A stretch of 64,000 bases of DNA from Achatina immaculata (taxonomy: Eukaryota > Mollusca > Gastropoda > Stylommatophora > Achatinidae). Of this stretch, positions 1 through 10,295 are shown one piece after another (position 1 is the first letter of the stretch; each line of letters opens with the position of its first letter). Position numbers and translations under genes: made by a program. Below the pieces are notes generated by a model, which saw nothing but the letters and a program-made list of their open reading frames with translations, was not told where the DNA came from and made no database searches. The stretch lies in contig CM019719.1 of assembly GCA_009760885.1 (NCBI GenBank), forward strand, positions 25,723,084-25,787,083. The letters are read 5' to 3'.

Positions 1-1098
1 TAGTTAAATGACTTCTCAGTGGAACGATCTTTGTTGCTCTTAACAGAATAGTTAAATGACTTCTCAGTAGAACGATCTTTGTTGCTCTTAACAGAATAGT
101 TAAATGACTTCTCAGTAGAACGATCTTTGTTGCTCTTAACAGAATAGTTAAATGACTTCTCAGTGGAACGATCTTTGTTGCTCTTAACAGAATAGTTAAA
201 TGACTTCTCAGTGGAACGATCTTTGTTGCTCTTAACAGAATAGTTAAATGACTTCTCAGTGGAACGATCTTTGTTGCTCTTAACAGAATAGTTAAATGAC
301 TTCTCAGTGGAACGATCTTTGTTGCTCTTAACAGAATAGTTAAATGACTTCTCAGTGGAACGATCTTTGTTGCTCTTAACAGAATAGTTAAATGACTTCT
401 CAGTAGAACGATCTTTGTTGCTCTTAACAGAATAGTTAAATGACTTCTCAGTAGAACGATCTTTGTTGCTCTTAACAGAATAGTTAAATGACTTCTCAGT
501 GGAACGATCTTTGTTGCTCTTAACAGAATAGTTAAATGACTTCTCAGTGGAACGATCTTTGTTGCTCTTAACAGAATAGTTAAATGACTTCTCAGTAGAA
601 CGATCTTTGTTGCTCTTAACAGAATAGTTAAATGACTTCTCAGTGGAACGATCTTTGTTGCTCTTAACAGAATAGTTAAATGACTTCTCAGTGGAACGAT
701 CTTTGTTGCTCTTAACAGAATAGTTAAATGACTTCTCAGTGGAACGATCTTTGTTGCTCTTAACAGAATAGTTAAATGACTTCTCAGTGGAACGATCTTT
801 GTTGCTCTTAACAGAATAGTTAAATGACTTCTCAGTGGAACGATCTTTGTTGCTCTTAACAGAATAGTTAAATGACTTCTCAGTAGAACGATCTTTGTTG
901 CTCTTAACAGAATAGTTAAATGACTTCTCAGTGGAACGATCTTGTTGCTCTTAACAGAATAGTTAAATGACTTCTCAGTGGAACGATCTTTGTTGCTCTT
1001 AACAGAATAGTTAAATGACTTCTCAGTGGAACGATCTTTGTTGCTCTTAACAGAATAGTTAAATGACTTCTCAGTGGAACGATCTTTGTTGCTCTTAG
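1..1098. repeat. 48-bp tandem satellite, about 23 copies, entering from the left edge
   Basis: A 48-bp unit starting tagttaaatgacttctcagt repeats almost without change from base 1 until it breaks off at about 1098 inside a unit (ctctta then gtccagag). Copies differ mainly at unit position 21 (gtgg or gtag); the A form is in copies 2, 3, 9, 10, 13 and 19. One copy near 940 has lost a T, giving a 47-bp unit. The length is a multiple of three, so the minus strand reads open as a 16-residue repeat; this is a by-product, not a gene. The array continues beyond the window. Confidence 0.97.
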
Positions 1099-1142
1099 TC
1101 CAGAGCGGGCTGACGCCATGAATATAATGTGAGAGTTGTTGG

Positions 1143-1412
1143 AAGTCTTCCCTTGTCTTCATTCTCCCTGTAACTTACAGGTAGTTTTCTTTACAGCCGA
1201 TGCGGTGAAGATGTTGGGGCGACAGCGTTGTGTCGGCCTAGAAGCGGCGCGTTGAAGCTTTTCTTTTTCAGTTCTTGAGTACAGCTGAAAAGCAGGCGGT
1301 GTGCAATACTTCTTTAGCTGACTCCACCACCATAGGGACTATGGCGACTCCTACCCCTTTAGCCAGGCTAGACCTATTACTGGGGCGGGGGGGGGGGGTA
1401 CCCATTAACAGA
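1143..1412 (-). mobile_element. SINE family B copy, 5'-truncated
   Basis: Shares its body with the copies at 7.3, 13.5, 21.7, 23.3, 25.1 and 33.4 kb: the blocks cagccgatgcggtgaagatg, tgtcggcc, cagctgaaaagcagg, gactccaccaccataggg and agccaggctagacctattac come in the same order. The tail end faces left (ttctccctgtaac), so the element is on the minus strand. A run of G at 1383-1398 is inside it. The tRNA-like head seen at 13.5 kb is absent. Its edges are approximate. Confidence 0.7.
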
Positions 1413-1885
1413 AGTCCGCGGACCCCTGGCTGTTTCAAAATCCAGGCGACAGATCTCTCTCCAAACATATTTAGATAAGTTTGTTGAAACTTCATCCGGG
1501 TTCCAGCAGCATCAAAGATCGGCATTATTTCAGCATCCTCTTTGTTCTTCTCGCAGCTGCCCGACTGTCAGGACGCTGTCATGACACTGTGTCACTGAGG
1601 CTGCATCCGAAAAACGTGGGCGGGGCGGGGGCGGGCGGGGGTGCTGGGGCGCTCTTTCTTCCACACGTGATTCACCGGAACATCGGTTGTTAAACATTGC
1701 ACAGTGAACATAAAAAAAGGGATCTTGAGTTTTTGTCACGGAGCCCCACAGCATGTTCCAGTGACCCTCCGGGGATCCGAGACCCACCAGTTGAGAACCA
1801 CTTGTCTACAGGATGTCCCAAAAGTCTAGAAATTTAACATTTTAAAAACAATTTTACATTTAGTTTAAAAAAAAAAAGTTCTATA
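1413..1885. other. No gene seen; G-rich stretch and a lone hAT-type end
   Basis: Only a G-rich tract (about 1616-1645) and, near 1775-1800, the sequence agttgagaaccacttg, which looks like the right terminus of a hAT element without a recognisable partner. Short open frames on both strands overlap and look like chance. Confidence 0.4.
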
Positions 1886-2103
1886 TTGGTGATTCTTAAA
1901 CTTTTGTTCGCCATGGACCCCATTTCTCATTCTCATAGCAGCTGTGGACCCCTCACTGAAAAAAAAAAGCAATAGGCAGAAGCCATATGATGTTTACACT
2001 TTTCTTTCTATTAATCTAGACATTTCTTTTGCTGGTTCGTAGACCCATAAAAATCCTTCCTCGGATCTCCGTGGGTCCATGGACACCAGGTTAAGAACCA
2101 CTG
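1886..2103. mobile_element. hAT-type MITE
   Basis: The left end ggtgattcttaaacttttg and right end caggttaagaaccactgg are imperfect inverted repeats, with an inner inverted match (gccatggaccc against gggtccatgg). CAGTGGTTCTTAACC-like ends are typical of non-autonomous hAT elements. The expected 8-bp duplication is poorly preserved (tctatatt and gctatcat), so the copy is old. It lies 130 bp beyond the 3' side of PDZ exon 2. Confidence 0.6.
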
Positions 2104-2234
2104 GCTATCATGATTGCCATTTCATTCCGAAAAATAACTGAGCCGTCTCTCATACTCAGGGTGCACACATTTGGTGCTTATACACATAATGCTTTTTTGG
2201 GTGTGCTTCTGTAGCTCTTATATGGAGACTTTAC

Positions 2235-2386
2235 CTGAATATTTCCAGAGTGAGAGAATCTCCTGCTGCCTCCACCAGTTCCAGAGCTTCATCCTGGGTC
2301 TTGTCATGAACGTGGACGCCATTGATGGAGATCACAGCGTCTCCTTCCCTCAAGCCCTGTACGTGTGCCCTGCTCTTCTTGCGAAT
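2235..2386 (-). CDS. PDZ-domain protein (synaptopodin-2/PDLIM type), exon 2, partial gene
   Basis: Read on the minus strand, this 152-nt exon continues exon 1 at 9452-9550. It starts after a cag acceptor (ttatgttatcag) in phase 0 and ends before a gtaaag donor in phase 2. It encodes residues 34-83 and two bases of codon 84. The product has the second half of a PDZ fold: a KIRKKS stretch, then GLREGDAVISING (residues 44-56), then the helix-B segment TQDEALELVEA and a closing strand SLTLEIF. The position that is His in class I PDZ domains appears to be Gln64. The order and spacing resemble the N-terminal PDZ of synaptopodin-2 and PDLIM/ZASP proteins, which bind alpha-actinin or filamin at actin structures; that role is inferred from family. 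Any LIM or proline-rich region lies left of the window. Exactly which family member this is remains open. Confidence 0.85.
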
Positions 2387-2414
2387 CTGATAACATAAAG
2401 CGAGCGCTTACATT

Positions 2415-2570
2415 GTCAAACTCTCCTGTAGGAAAAAAAGACCAAGAGGTAGACCAGGACAGAGATGGAGAGACAACATTAGAAGAGGATATAAAGGAAA
2501 CTAGTGTCACCAGATGGAGAGAGAAGACAAGGAATAGAGATGAGGAACAGAGGTGAACTTTATCTTCAGC
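2415..2570 (+). mobile_element. Fragment of a non-LTR retrotransposon C-terminus
   Basis: In the plus direction the sequence reads GKKRPRGRPGQRWRDNI, the basic G-R-P-x-x-R-W-R-D motif found near the C-terminus of many APE-type non-LTR polyproteins, followed by frame breaks. A related piece is at 63.3-63.5 kb on the minus strand. It lies in the PDZ intron, about 30 bp from exon 2. Confidence 0.5.
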
Positions 2571-2903
2571 ATTGAGCCTTAACGGCTGGAAAGATGAAGA
2601 AGAAGATTATCGTCATCTCACAGCGTTCATTATTCCTACAATCCACAGACGCCCTGAGTTCATGTTTCATCCTTGCATTTTGCCAACACCCAAATATTTC
2701 TGATATTAGCAGTCTCCTCACAGTTTTCTGAGCCGGGTTAACAACGACAACAAAGAAAAAAAAAAAACAAGTAGAAGTGTACAAACCTATGTTTGATAAG
2801 TTCAGGTGAATTTCATCACATGACTCAACACCGTTCTAGGCCCCGCTATTCTTCAACATACTTGAGATGTGTTGTATCACTTATGAGTCAGTTTTAGAAA
2901 CAA

Positions 2904-3182
2904 GATCATTCATTCATTTGCATGTCCTTTGCGGAACTTTGCCTCTCAAACAGCACTCTTGTAGGTCTCTCGGTTGTGAGCAAGATGGCCTGCTGCTGAT
3001 ACATCCATTTGCAGATCGTCAACGATGTCTTGCAGCCATCTTCGTTTTGGTCTTCCTCTCTTTCTTTTTCCCATTATGTATCCTTCCAATACGGTCTTCT
3101 CTAAATTATCATGACGTTTAATGTGTCCAAAATATTTAAGTTTTCTCTCTTTAATCCTCTTTACTAGCCAGCTTAGAGACAA
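2904..3182 (-). mobile_element. Non-LTR retrotransposon 3' end, (ATGA)n-tail family
   Basis: The minus strand encodes LKYFGHIKRHDNLEKTVLEG then GKRKRGRPKRRWLQDIVDDL, a typical C-terminal region, and ends in a short ATGA-type tail (attcattcatttgcatg on the plus strand). The same sequence recurs at 26.5 kb, 43.1-43.7 kb and 61.3 kb. The copy is 5'-truncated at about 3182. Confidence 0.8.
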
Positions 3183-3645
3183 GTGTAACAGAATAGTAAT
3201 TCTGTTCAGAGATTATTTGTGTATTGCTAATAATTGTGTTCGCGTAGACCACAACTCACGTCGTTAGGAAAGTACGTGTGCAAAGCACGTCGTTAGAAAA
3301 GTCCGTGTGCAAAGCCCGTCGTTAAGGAGAGTCTTGGTTTGAACGTGGAACTGTGTGGACGTGTTTTTGTTGAGCTGTGTGATTGTCTCTAGAAATGTGG
3401 TAGAGAGAGCCTTGTCGTTAGAGTTAGTTTCTTTTTTTTTATTTTCCCTGTGTGAGTTGAGGTTTTTAGAAAGATTGTAAGTATGATTCTTTGTGTATAG
3501 ATCATTGTAATGTTTTTTCTTGCCCATATGGCGTAGAGTCCCCTCTCGCCGGGCACTGCTAAATGTAATTCTTGTTTAGCCTGATGGCTACGTATACATC
3601 TTCACGATTGTCACCCTCATTTCTTGTCCATTAATAAATGTGTGT
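3183..3645. other. Intronic sequence, no feature recognised
   Basis: AT-rich sequence between two transposon copies in the large PDZ intron. It contains a small repeated motif (acgtcgttagaaaagt..gtgtgcaaagc, about 3259-3320). No exon or element ends were found. Confidence 0.4.
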
Positions 3646-3656
3646 AGTCTGATGAT

Positions 3657-4076
3657 TCCCCGTGTGGTACCCGGGATCTGCAAAGAATAGGACCACTGTA
3701 CCCTACCATGCATGATCGTAAAAGGCGACTAAGGAGGGTTCAGCATAGGGCCAGCAACCCTATCTGGTAAAAAACTATCAGACTGCTACAGAAACAGAAG
3801 CAAGGGAAAAAGCAAATGCAGGTGGAAGGAGAAATGCTTATCAGGAAACTGAGCCCATGAAGGTTGTGGACCAAAAATAGCACTAAGATGGACACCACAG
3901 GGGAGCAGAAGTAAGGGTAGACCAAAAGAGACATGGAGAAGAACAACAGAAAGGATGTTGAGCAATAGAGGGCTCACCTGGGCAAGAGCAGAAAAAAAGG
4001 CGAAAGACAGGCATTTGTGGAAAACCCTTGCGGAAGCCCCATGTGCCCTGGGCACTTAAGGTTCAGAGAGAGAGAG
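3657..4076 (+). mobile_element. 420-bp internal-deletion derivative of the 53.8-57.2 kb non-LTR element, with TSD
   Basis: About the first 205 bases match the 5' end of the long element (from cgtgtggtacccgggatctg through aggaaactgagcccatgaa). After a junction of roughly 8 unmatched bases (gttgtgga) it continues with the last 200 bases of the same element (ccaaaaatagcactaagatg to gcacttaaggttcagagaga) and ends in (GA)n. The 11-bp sequence agtctgatgat lies at 3646-3656 and again at 4077-4087, a target-site duplication exactly flanking the short form. It therefore inserted as this shortened unit rather than losing its middle afterwards. It encodes no complete protein. Confidence 0.9.
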
Positions 4077-4087
4077 AGTCTGATGAT

Positions 4088-4718
4088 GGGTTTTGTTGGA
4101 GTCCTTATTGTTGACCGGTTTGTTGGTTGAAAGACGGTCAAGTTACGTTGATTTGTTTTTATTTGTATTATTCTGTGGAGTTGGAAACCTGGGTGTCTTG
4201 TTGTGTTTTCTTGATGTATAATACAGAAAACTAGGTGATTGTTAACACCAGCAACAAGAAGAAGAGATTTCTAAGATAAACTGTACTCCACATGTAATCA
4301 ATCAATCCAGTAGGAACCCATGTTTGTAAGGAGAAATCCTGCTTTACAAGAACGATGGAAAATAATCACTCGGTCGTTAAAGAAAATGAAACGAATGTCT
4401 CGAAAGGTTTAAAACTAAACATAAAAGTATGCTTCCGGATGCCGTTTTACGTCCGGGACAAGACAAAGCTACAATTGTAACTAACGTAAGTAAATCTAGG
4501 TCCTTCACATGCCAGGGCTGTGGCCTCTCCAAGTTAGGGGTTCCCTAGCTCATGTGGCAACACAAAGCAGAGCGGCCGGGGAGGGCTGGGTTATGATTGG
4601 TTCGCGGCAAGATACGGAAAATAGTAAAATAAATAAACAAATAAGTTAACATTTTAAAAAGGAATTACATGATTTTGGAGAAATTCTAGTATTTTATGTA
4701 CTTGCTACTCTTCATTGA

Positions 4719-4778
<60 letters not shown>

Positions 4779-5036
4779 AATTAGTGTAGAAACCCCATAG
4801 AAAATAGTAAACATGACTGTCTTCGCCTACGAACACTAAGCTAATGAATAACAAAAAATTGTAGGTATCGCCTCTGGAAATTTAAAACAAGAAATGCTCT
4901 TTGATCCGTTCTCAGAAACTGTAAAATGTCTAAGACCATATTTTGTTGTTAATTAAAAGCAAAATCGACTTTTCTTTTTGTTTATTTAAGTGCGGTTCTT
5001 GTTAACCGGAGAAGCAGCCATTAAAACAATTTTATC
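4088..5036. other. Intronic sequence with a (GAAA)n microsatellite
   Basis: Mostly unique AT-rich sequence. A GAAA run occupies about 4718-4780. No exon or transposon ends were recognised. Confidence 0.5.
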
Positions 5037-5345
5037 AGCTTCAGTTTCATCAACTACACAGCCTGTTTTTATCAACTTCAAAAACAGTTTCCTCAACCAC
5101 ACAGCCTGTTATTATCAACTTCAAAAACTGTTTCATCAACTACACAGCCTGTTTTTATCAAATTCAAAAACAGTTTCGTCAACTACACAGCCTGTTTTAT
5201 CAACTTCAGTTTTACCAAATACAAACCCTGTTTTATCAACTTCACAGTTTCGTAAACTACATACGCTGTTTTATCAACTTCAGAAAGTTTCATCAACTAC
5301 ACAGCCTGTTTCTTCATTCCTAGGTGCAGTTTTATCAGTTTATCT
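5037..5345. repeat. About 43-bp minisatellite, roughly 7 degenerate copies
   Basis: The units contain tttcatcaactacacagcct followed by gtttttatcaacttcaaaaa. Lengths vary, so the plus frame (Ser/Thr/Gln-Pro-Val-rich) stays open only by chance. Confidence 0.75.
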
Positions 5346-5524
5346 GTCGGCCGAGATATTCAGTGAGAAGGTCGAAAGATGAAACGTAATTTTTTTTCAA
5401 AGACTCCCTCAACTGAGTTGTTTTGTTGTTTTATTTTTGGGAGGTATATAAACAGTGAGCAACGTTCTATCTCACTGCACGAAGTAAAGATCAGTGTGTC
5501 ATGAAAATTACTCCTTTTAACCCT

Positions 5525-5770
5525 GCATTCATGTGGCTATTCATACATGTTTGTAGCTATTCATACATGTTTGTAGCTATTCATACATGTTTGTAGCTAT
5601 TCATACATGTTTGTAGCTATTTATATCTTCTTGTAGCCATTCATACCCTCTTGCACCTATCCATACATGTTTGTAGTCGTTCATACTTATTTGCACCTAT
5701 TCATACATGTTTGTAGTCGTTCATACTTATTTGCACCTATTCATAGCTTTGTTTTGCTATTCATACCAGT
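5525..5770. repeat. 20-bp minisatellite, about 12 copies
   Basis: The unit is tattcatacatgtttgtagc; the first four copies are near identical and later ones diverge (tatttgcacc, agtcgttcat). Confidence 0.85.
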
Positions 5771-6439
5771 TTCTTACCGTTACTTACACAACTATTTTAT
5801 AAAGCACTTTCAACAAATTCCCATCAAATCTCCAGTCTCATGACACGACACTACAGTTACACTCGTCAGTCCAGTCTCTGTGGTACCAGCATCCATCTAT
5901 AAATGGGCCACTCGTATTTTGGAAATAATTTCTTCACGTACGTGAAATGCATTTCTCTGAATACTAGTTTTTCTACAGTATCTTTTGATGAACTAACGGG
6001 AAACAATATGTAAATGCTTTTCGCTTCGGACAGAGAATGTTAACGTTTGTTTGAATACAGTGGCGGATTAGCCACCAGACTGAACGAGTATAAGCATAGG
6101 GCCCCAGAACGGACAAGAAAAGGGGGAAAAAAGGAAAAAATGAGCAGACACAGATTATCGCTTCATGTGTCAATCATTTTTAACTGTTATCCTTGCACTA
6201 GCACGTTATAGTAAAGGTGACATGTAGAGAGGAATCAGCTATGTATATAAGGAGATGGAGGGTAGAGATCAGAGAGTGGGGGTAGGGGATGGGGGAGAGG
6301 AGGGGTCCTTATTAAGATTAGCTCCAGGGTAGGGTCTTCGAGAAAAATTTGGTTAAGTCGGTGGGAAACTACTCCCCACCCTCTGTTTATCTGTTTTCAT
6401 CCACTAAAGGCTCCCGGGTCGAAGCCCTCGTGTTCCACC

Positions 6440-6850
6440 CTTAATTTGTACCCTAGTGGTACTTATAAGTACCCCTTTGTTTAAATTGTAATATTTCATA
6501 AATGCAAACGTCAATCCTGATGATAATCAAAGGAATATGTTTAACAGCCTTCTGTCAAACAATCGATGAAGGGCCAGCACTCTGAAACTTTGCTCTTCTT
6601 TGTACGGAGTTAACTTTTTTTTTTCTTTCCACTCAAACACAATTGGTCTTTTTTTCATAGAACTTAAGTTGTTTTCTCCGCCCTCCCCCCCCCCCCCCTC
6701 TTTGTATTTATAAATTCCATCTTTAAAAAACATGAAAATGTTTATAAAAAAATCAATTTCGTTCTTTCTATGTTCATTTCTCACTAAAAATTATCTTATG
6801 ACATAAAAAAATAATGAAAAAGTTATTGCGAAATTACTTAGGATACAAAG
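6440..6850. repeat. Dispersed repeat shared with 27.66-27.84 kb
   Basis: The edges (accctagtggtacttataag and ggatacaaagggtccc) and inner blocks (tttaaattgtaatattt, ttctttctatgttca, aataatgaaaaagtta) recur in order at 27655-27840. This copy has extra internal sequence, including a C-run near 6685. It may be a DNA-transposon MITE, but no clear inverted ends or duplication were found. Confidence 0.5.
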
Positions 6851-6889
6851 GGTCCCGAAGCGATGCATCTTCTATGAGGCCTGCCAAAG

Positions 6890-7045
6890 GGCATGTGTGG
6901 GTGTTAATCCTTCTCTGTATGAATGTGGGTGCTAATCCTTCCCGGTATGAATGTGGGTGTTAATCCTTCCCTGTATGAATGTGGGTGTTAATCCTTCCCT
7001 GACTGAACGTGGGTGTTAATCCTTCACCTGTATCAATGGCTTATA
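6890..7045. repeat. About 28-bp minisatellite, 5 copies
   Basis: The unit is gtgggtgttaatccttccct plus gtatgaat, with point variants. Confidence 0.8.
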
Positions 7046-7317
7046 CTCGATAGCGGAGCAAGAAAACTGTCAACAAACTGTTCCTATTCTGTCACAGATT
7101 TATTAACGAAACCAAGGATTACCCTCTGAACTTGTGCCATGTTTTTCCTACACGCTTAGCACAACTAAAAGAAAAAAGTAAAATGTATTACAACTTATGT
7201 GTAACAAGAATAAATTGTATATAAAACTTATATTTAAAAAGTTCAAAACATCATGTCAATAAAAGAAAATCTGAAGGTAATTCCATAAATAAACTCCTTG
7301 TGTATTGTTTCAAGAAA

Positions 7318-7685
7318 CTGTTAGTCTTCTTCTTCTTTTTTGTTCTCCCTGGAACTGTGACCTGGTGTTCTTTACAGCCGGTGCGATGAAGATGTTGAAG
7401 CACAACATAGTGTCGGCTTGGGAACAGGTCATGGCAGCCTTTTTTTTTTCAATCCCAGAGTGCAGCTAAAAAGGAGAGGCTGTGTAATGTTTCTTTAGCA
7501 GACTCCATCACCATAGGGACTACGACGATCCCCGTCCTGTTACCCAAGATAGGCCTGGGGGTACCAATGAAGGAGTGGGGCATGGTCTTGATCAGCTATA
7601 GTTCCCCAGCCTGACGCCAGCACGTCAGCTATGAGTGGCTGACTGCCAAAGTAGACAACGTCTTCGCCTCTGAAACTGGTAGTAA
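7318..7685 (-). mobile_element. SINE family B copy
   Basis: Minus-strand element with a (GAA)n-type tail (ttcttcttcttctt at the left on the plus strand). The family blocks cagccggtgcgatgaagatg, tgtcggct, cagctaaaaaggaga, gactccatcaccataggg and a 5'-side segment ending near caacgtcttcgcctct follow in order. It is among the more complete bodies, but lacks the tRNA head. Confidence 0.75.
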
Positions 7686-7699
7686 AGGGGTTAATACAG

Positions 7700-8374
7700 T
7701 TTTTTTAAATAGCTGATGAAGTTATAAGAAAAGTGGTACTGTACCGAAATTTTGTAAGTGAGGAAGTTACATAAACCTTAAAGATCCCATTGTATGAAGC
7801 AAATCGCCCAGCCCTATCAAAACGTCTCCTTGTACCCTCAACACCGAAAGGTGTATGAGGAAGGAGACAAGACAAGACAAGACGCTGAAAACTAATTAAA
7901 ACCAGCAAAAGGAAGACAACCAAAATTCTTTGTAGATGTCTTGAGGATTCAGAAAGAACTTGCTGGAAGTTGGAAAATTCAAATTTAAAAAATGAAGAAA
8001 GAAGCCAAGAGAAAGACTCCTGAATGAATAGATCAAGTGGCACCGAAAACGGACAAGGCAACCGAACTGTTTGAAAACACCACTGGACGTGCGGAACGGA
8101 CACGCATGTTCACCAACGCTTACATGGACCATACATAATCAATGAATCAATCGATATATAAACAATATATATATATATATACACAATCAAGACTGACCAG
8201 ACCTTGCAGAAATTGATAGATTACATAGACTTTTCATAGGTGCTGGTCTAGCCAGAATATTCAAGCTACTGAACAATCGAGATTTTCATGACAATAGTGA
8301 CATATCTAAGGCGAGGCAAGTGAGGACTCTTGCTGGGGAAGGGGGGATTATTATCGTCAAAATGGGGTGGGGGT
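7700..8374. other. Intronic sequence, no feature recognised
   Basis: It has short tgtata runs and a gacaagacaagacaag stretch near 7868. Open frames overlap on the minus strand but lack splice signals and resemble nothing I know. Confidence 0.35.
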
Positions 8375-8498
<124 letters not shown>

Positions 8499-9066
8499 AA
8501 GTTTTTCATTTGTTTGTTGCTTTCTTTTCATGTCACATTTTTCAAAGGATGCCGCGTACATTTTCCTAGGCGTGAACCTTCTAGTTACGCCTCCATAAAA
8601 ACTGGGAGAAGGGGAGAGTCGGGGTTCTATTCCTGGGGTCCGGGCCAATGTACCCTCCAAGGTTCGTGCGCAAAATTGTCAACCCCGGTGCAAATATATT
8701 AGCCAAAAATATTTTGTATGCAATTGTGATTTATAACATCAAATTACAGAGTATAGCAGAAAATTACTAACATTCAAAAAAATCATTTAAAACAAACTCA
8801 TGTAACGCTATTTTTCTTCAGCCGCACTATAACACAGAGTAACATGAGAAAATTTAAAAATAAAATTAGCGATGTCACTAATTTTTGTCCCACGTATAAA
8901 ATTTCGTGCGCGGCATGATCTTTGTGTGAGTGTGTTTGTGTGTGTGTGTGTGCGCGCGCGCGGTCGCGCTGCGTGGAGAGAACACCGATCCGGGCTATTT
9001 AGAGGTTGTTGGACTTTTCTCCCACTCTTTTCTTATTAGAAACAAAATTTAAAAATTTAGATAAAA

Positions 9067-9316
9067 AAAGGTAAAGGTAACCCTGTCATGCTTTAGAGGC
9101 ACATAGGGATATGGTGTTAGTGCCCATATTTTCCTTGACCTGTCAGCACACTAGAGGGTGATATGGTCAGTATCATGCCTGGCCACCTTTCCTTCCCCAA
9201 ATGCAGAAGTCAGGTACCCATTTCTACAGCTGGGTGACTGGGGTGCCTCCGGCCGGATTCGAGCCCCTGACCTTCGCCATGAGAGACCAGTGCACTAACC
9301 ACTTCGCCACTCAAAA
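9067..9316 (-). mobile_element. tRNA-headed SINE, family A
   Basis: On the minus strand it begins with a tRNA-like head: box A tggcgaagtggttagtgc and box B gctcgaatcc. The body follows, then a (GGTAAA)-type tail seen on the plus strand as aaaaaggtaaaggtaac. Related copies are at 12.1, 14.1, 34.8, 31.6 and 60.4-61.2 kb. Here the segment atatggtgttagtgcccatattttcc is single copy; at 60.4 kb it is expanded into an array. It lies within the PDZ intron, 136 bp beyond the exon 1 donor. Confidence 0.85.
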
Positions 9317-9451
9317 ATTTAGGACACCACTGTAATGTTCCGCCTACAGTTCGAATAAAGAGCCCCATAGTAACTGGCCCGGGGGGGTTGGGGGCGTACC
9401 TAGCTGTCCACGGCTGTGTGGGTTAATATAAATATTAAACATAAAACTTAC

Positions 9452-9550
9452 TTTGTTGATGGTTAGAGGCAGTGCCCCACCTCCTGTCAGACGAAACCCC
9501 CAAGGAGCGCCTCCGTTCAGGGTGATTAGAACCCTTCTAGAACTAACCAT
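9452..9550 (-). CDS. PDZ-domain protein (synaptopodin-2/PDLIM type), exon 1 with start codon
   Basis: The minus-strand ATG at 9550 has a good context (G at -3, G at +4). It opens 33 codons ending exactly at a consensus donor (aaa then gtaagt, GT at 9451-9450) in phase 0, which matches exon 2. The peptide starts MVSSRRVLITLNGGAPWGF and has the PDZ carboxylate-binding loop P16-W-G-F19 followed by RLTGGG. PWGFRL is diagnostic of the PDLIM/ZASP/synaptopodin-2 group, where the PDZ sits at the extreme N-terminus as here. Joined to exon 2 it makes an uninterrupted PDZ of about 80 residues across a 7,065-bp intron. Family members are cytoskeletal adaptors; that function is inferred. Exon 1 may extend upstream as 5' UTR, with a possible acceptor (gttgtcttag) about 23 bases before the ATG. 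Confidence 0.88.
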
Positions 9551-9655
9551 GTCGCAAGTTTGTGGGAGTGGTCTAAGACAACCAGCGAGGGCGTGGTTAC
9601 AGCGTGACGTCTCTCTCTTGATTCACTAGCTGACGTGATTGGGCCACGTCACTCT
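9551..9655 (-). promoter_or_regulatory. Candidate promoter or 5' UTR of the PDZ gene
   Basis: This is the stretch directly upstream of the ATG. At 9631-9651, TGACGTG and CACGTCA are 7-bp inverted arms around attgggc, which holds a CCAAT box in the minus orientation. A further GTGACGTC lies at 9604-9611. TGACGTGG is the known ATF6/XBP1-type element and TGACGTCA-like sites bind CREB/ATF proteins. The cluster, distance and orientation suit a promoter, but no transcription start can be seen. No TATA box was recognised. Confidence 0.4.
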
Positions 9656-9659
9656 AGAT

Positions 9660-9978
9660 ACATAACTTTGTTAGGCCAAAGCTGACCTTCCTAAATGGGT
9701 GTGAAAATATGTTTCTTTACCTGAAAATAAAAGAAAAGAATAGATAAGTTATTTTGTTACAACACATATTATTGCTTCTGTATTATTATTTGTCGCCTGT
9801 ACTATAACTGTACTTTTCTAATTCTCAGGTTATAAGCCTAGTCATTATTCTATGTACTTGAACTGTTTTTTTTTTCCCGTGAATGTGTACTTTTTCCATT
9901 AATATACTTACAGCTGCTTGCACAGCATATTCCGACAGACATTCTGTTTGTTTGTTTGTTGTTGTTTTGTTGTTGTTG

Positions 9979-10010
<32 letters not shown>

Positions 10011-10256
10011 TGGGGGGGGGGGTTAAATTACTTTGTAATGCGCTCCGTTGGACTCGAAAAGCAAGTTTGTGATCAACTACACTACACTTAAGATAACATA
10101 AATCTGACTTTTGTCTATGCGAAGCCTTTGATGCAGTGGTAAAGTGTGTGGAAAACAAGCGAATGACTGCATATCGATCACAGACAGTGATCATTTGTTT
10201 TGTTTTGGTTAGATAAAATATGTATATATGCTTGTTTACACATGCGTGCTCGTGTG

Positions 10257-10295
<39 letters not shown>

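Noticed and set aside
4990..5382. 130-codon Ser/Thr/Gln-rich frame resembling a mucin segment
   Set aside because: It is the translation of an irregular 43-bp minisatellite; no signal peptide and no flanking coding sequence.
9250..9316. Possible tRNA genes (also at 13478, 14145 and 61190)
   Set aside because: Box A and B are present but no cloverleaf acceptor stem closes, and each is followed by a SINE body; these are SINE heads.
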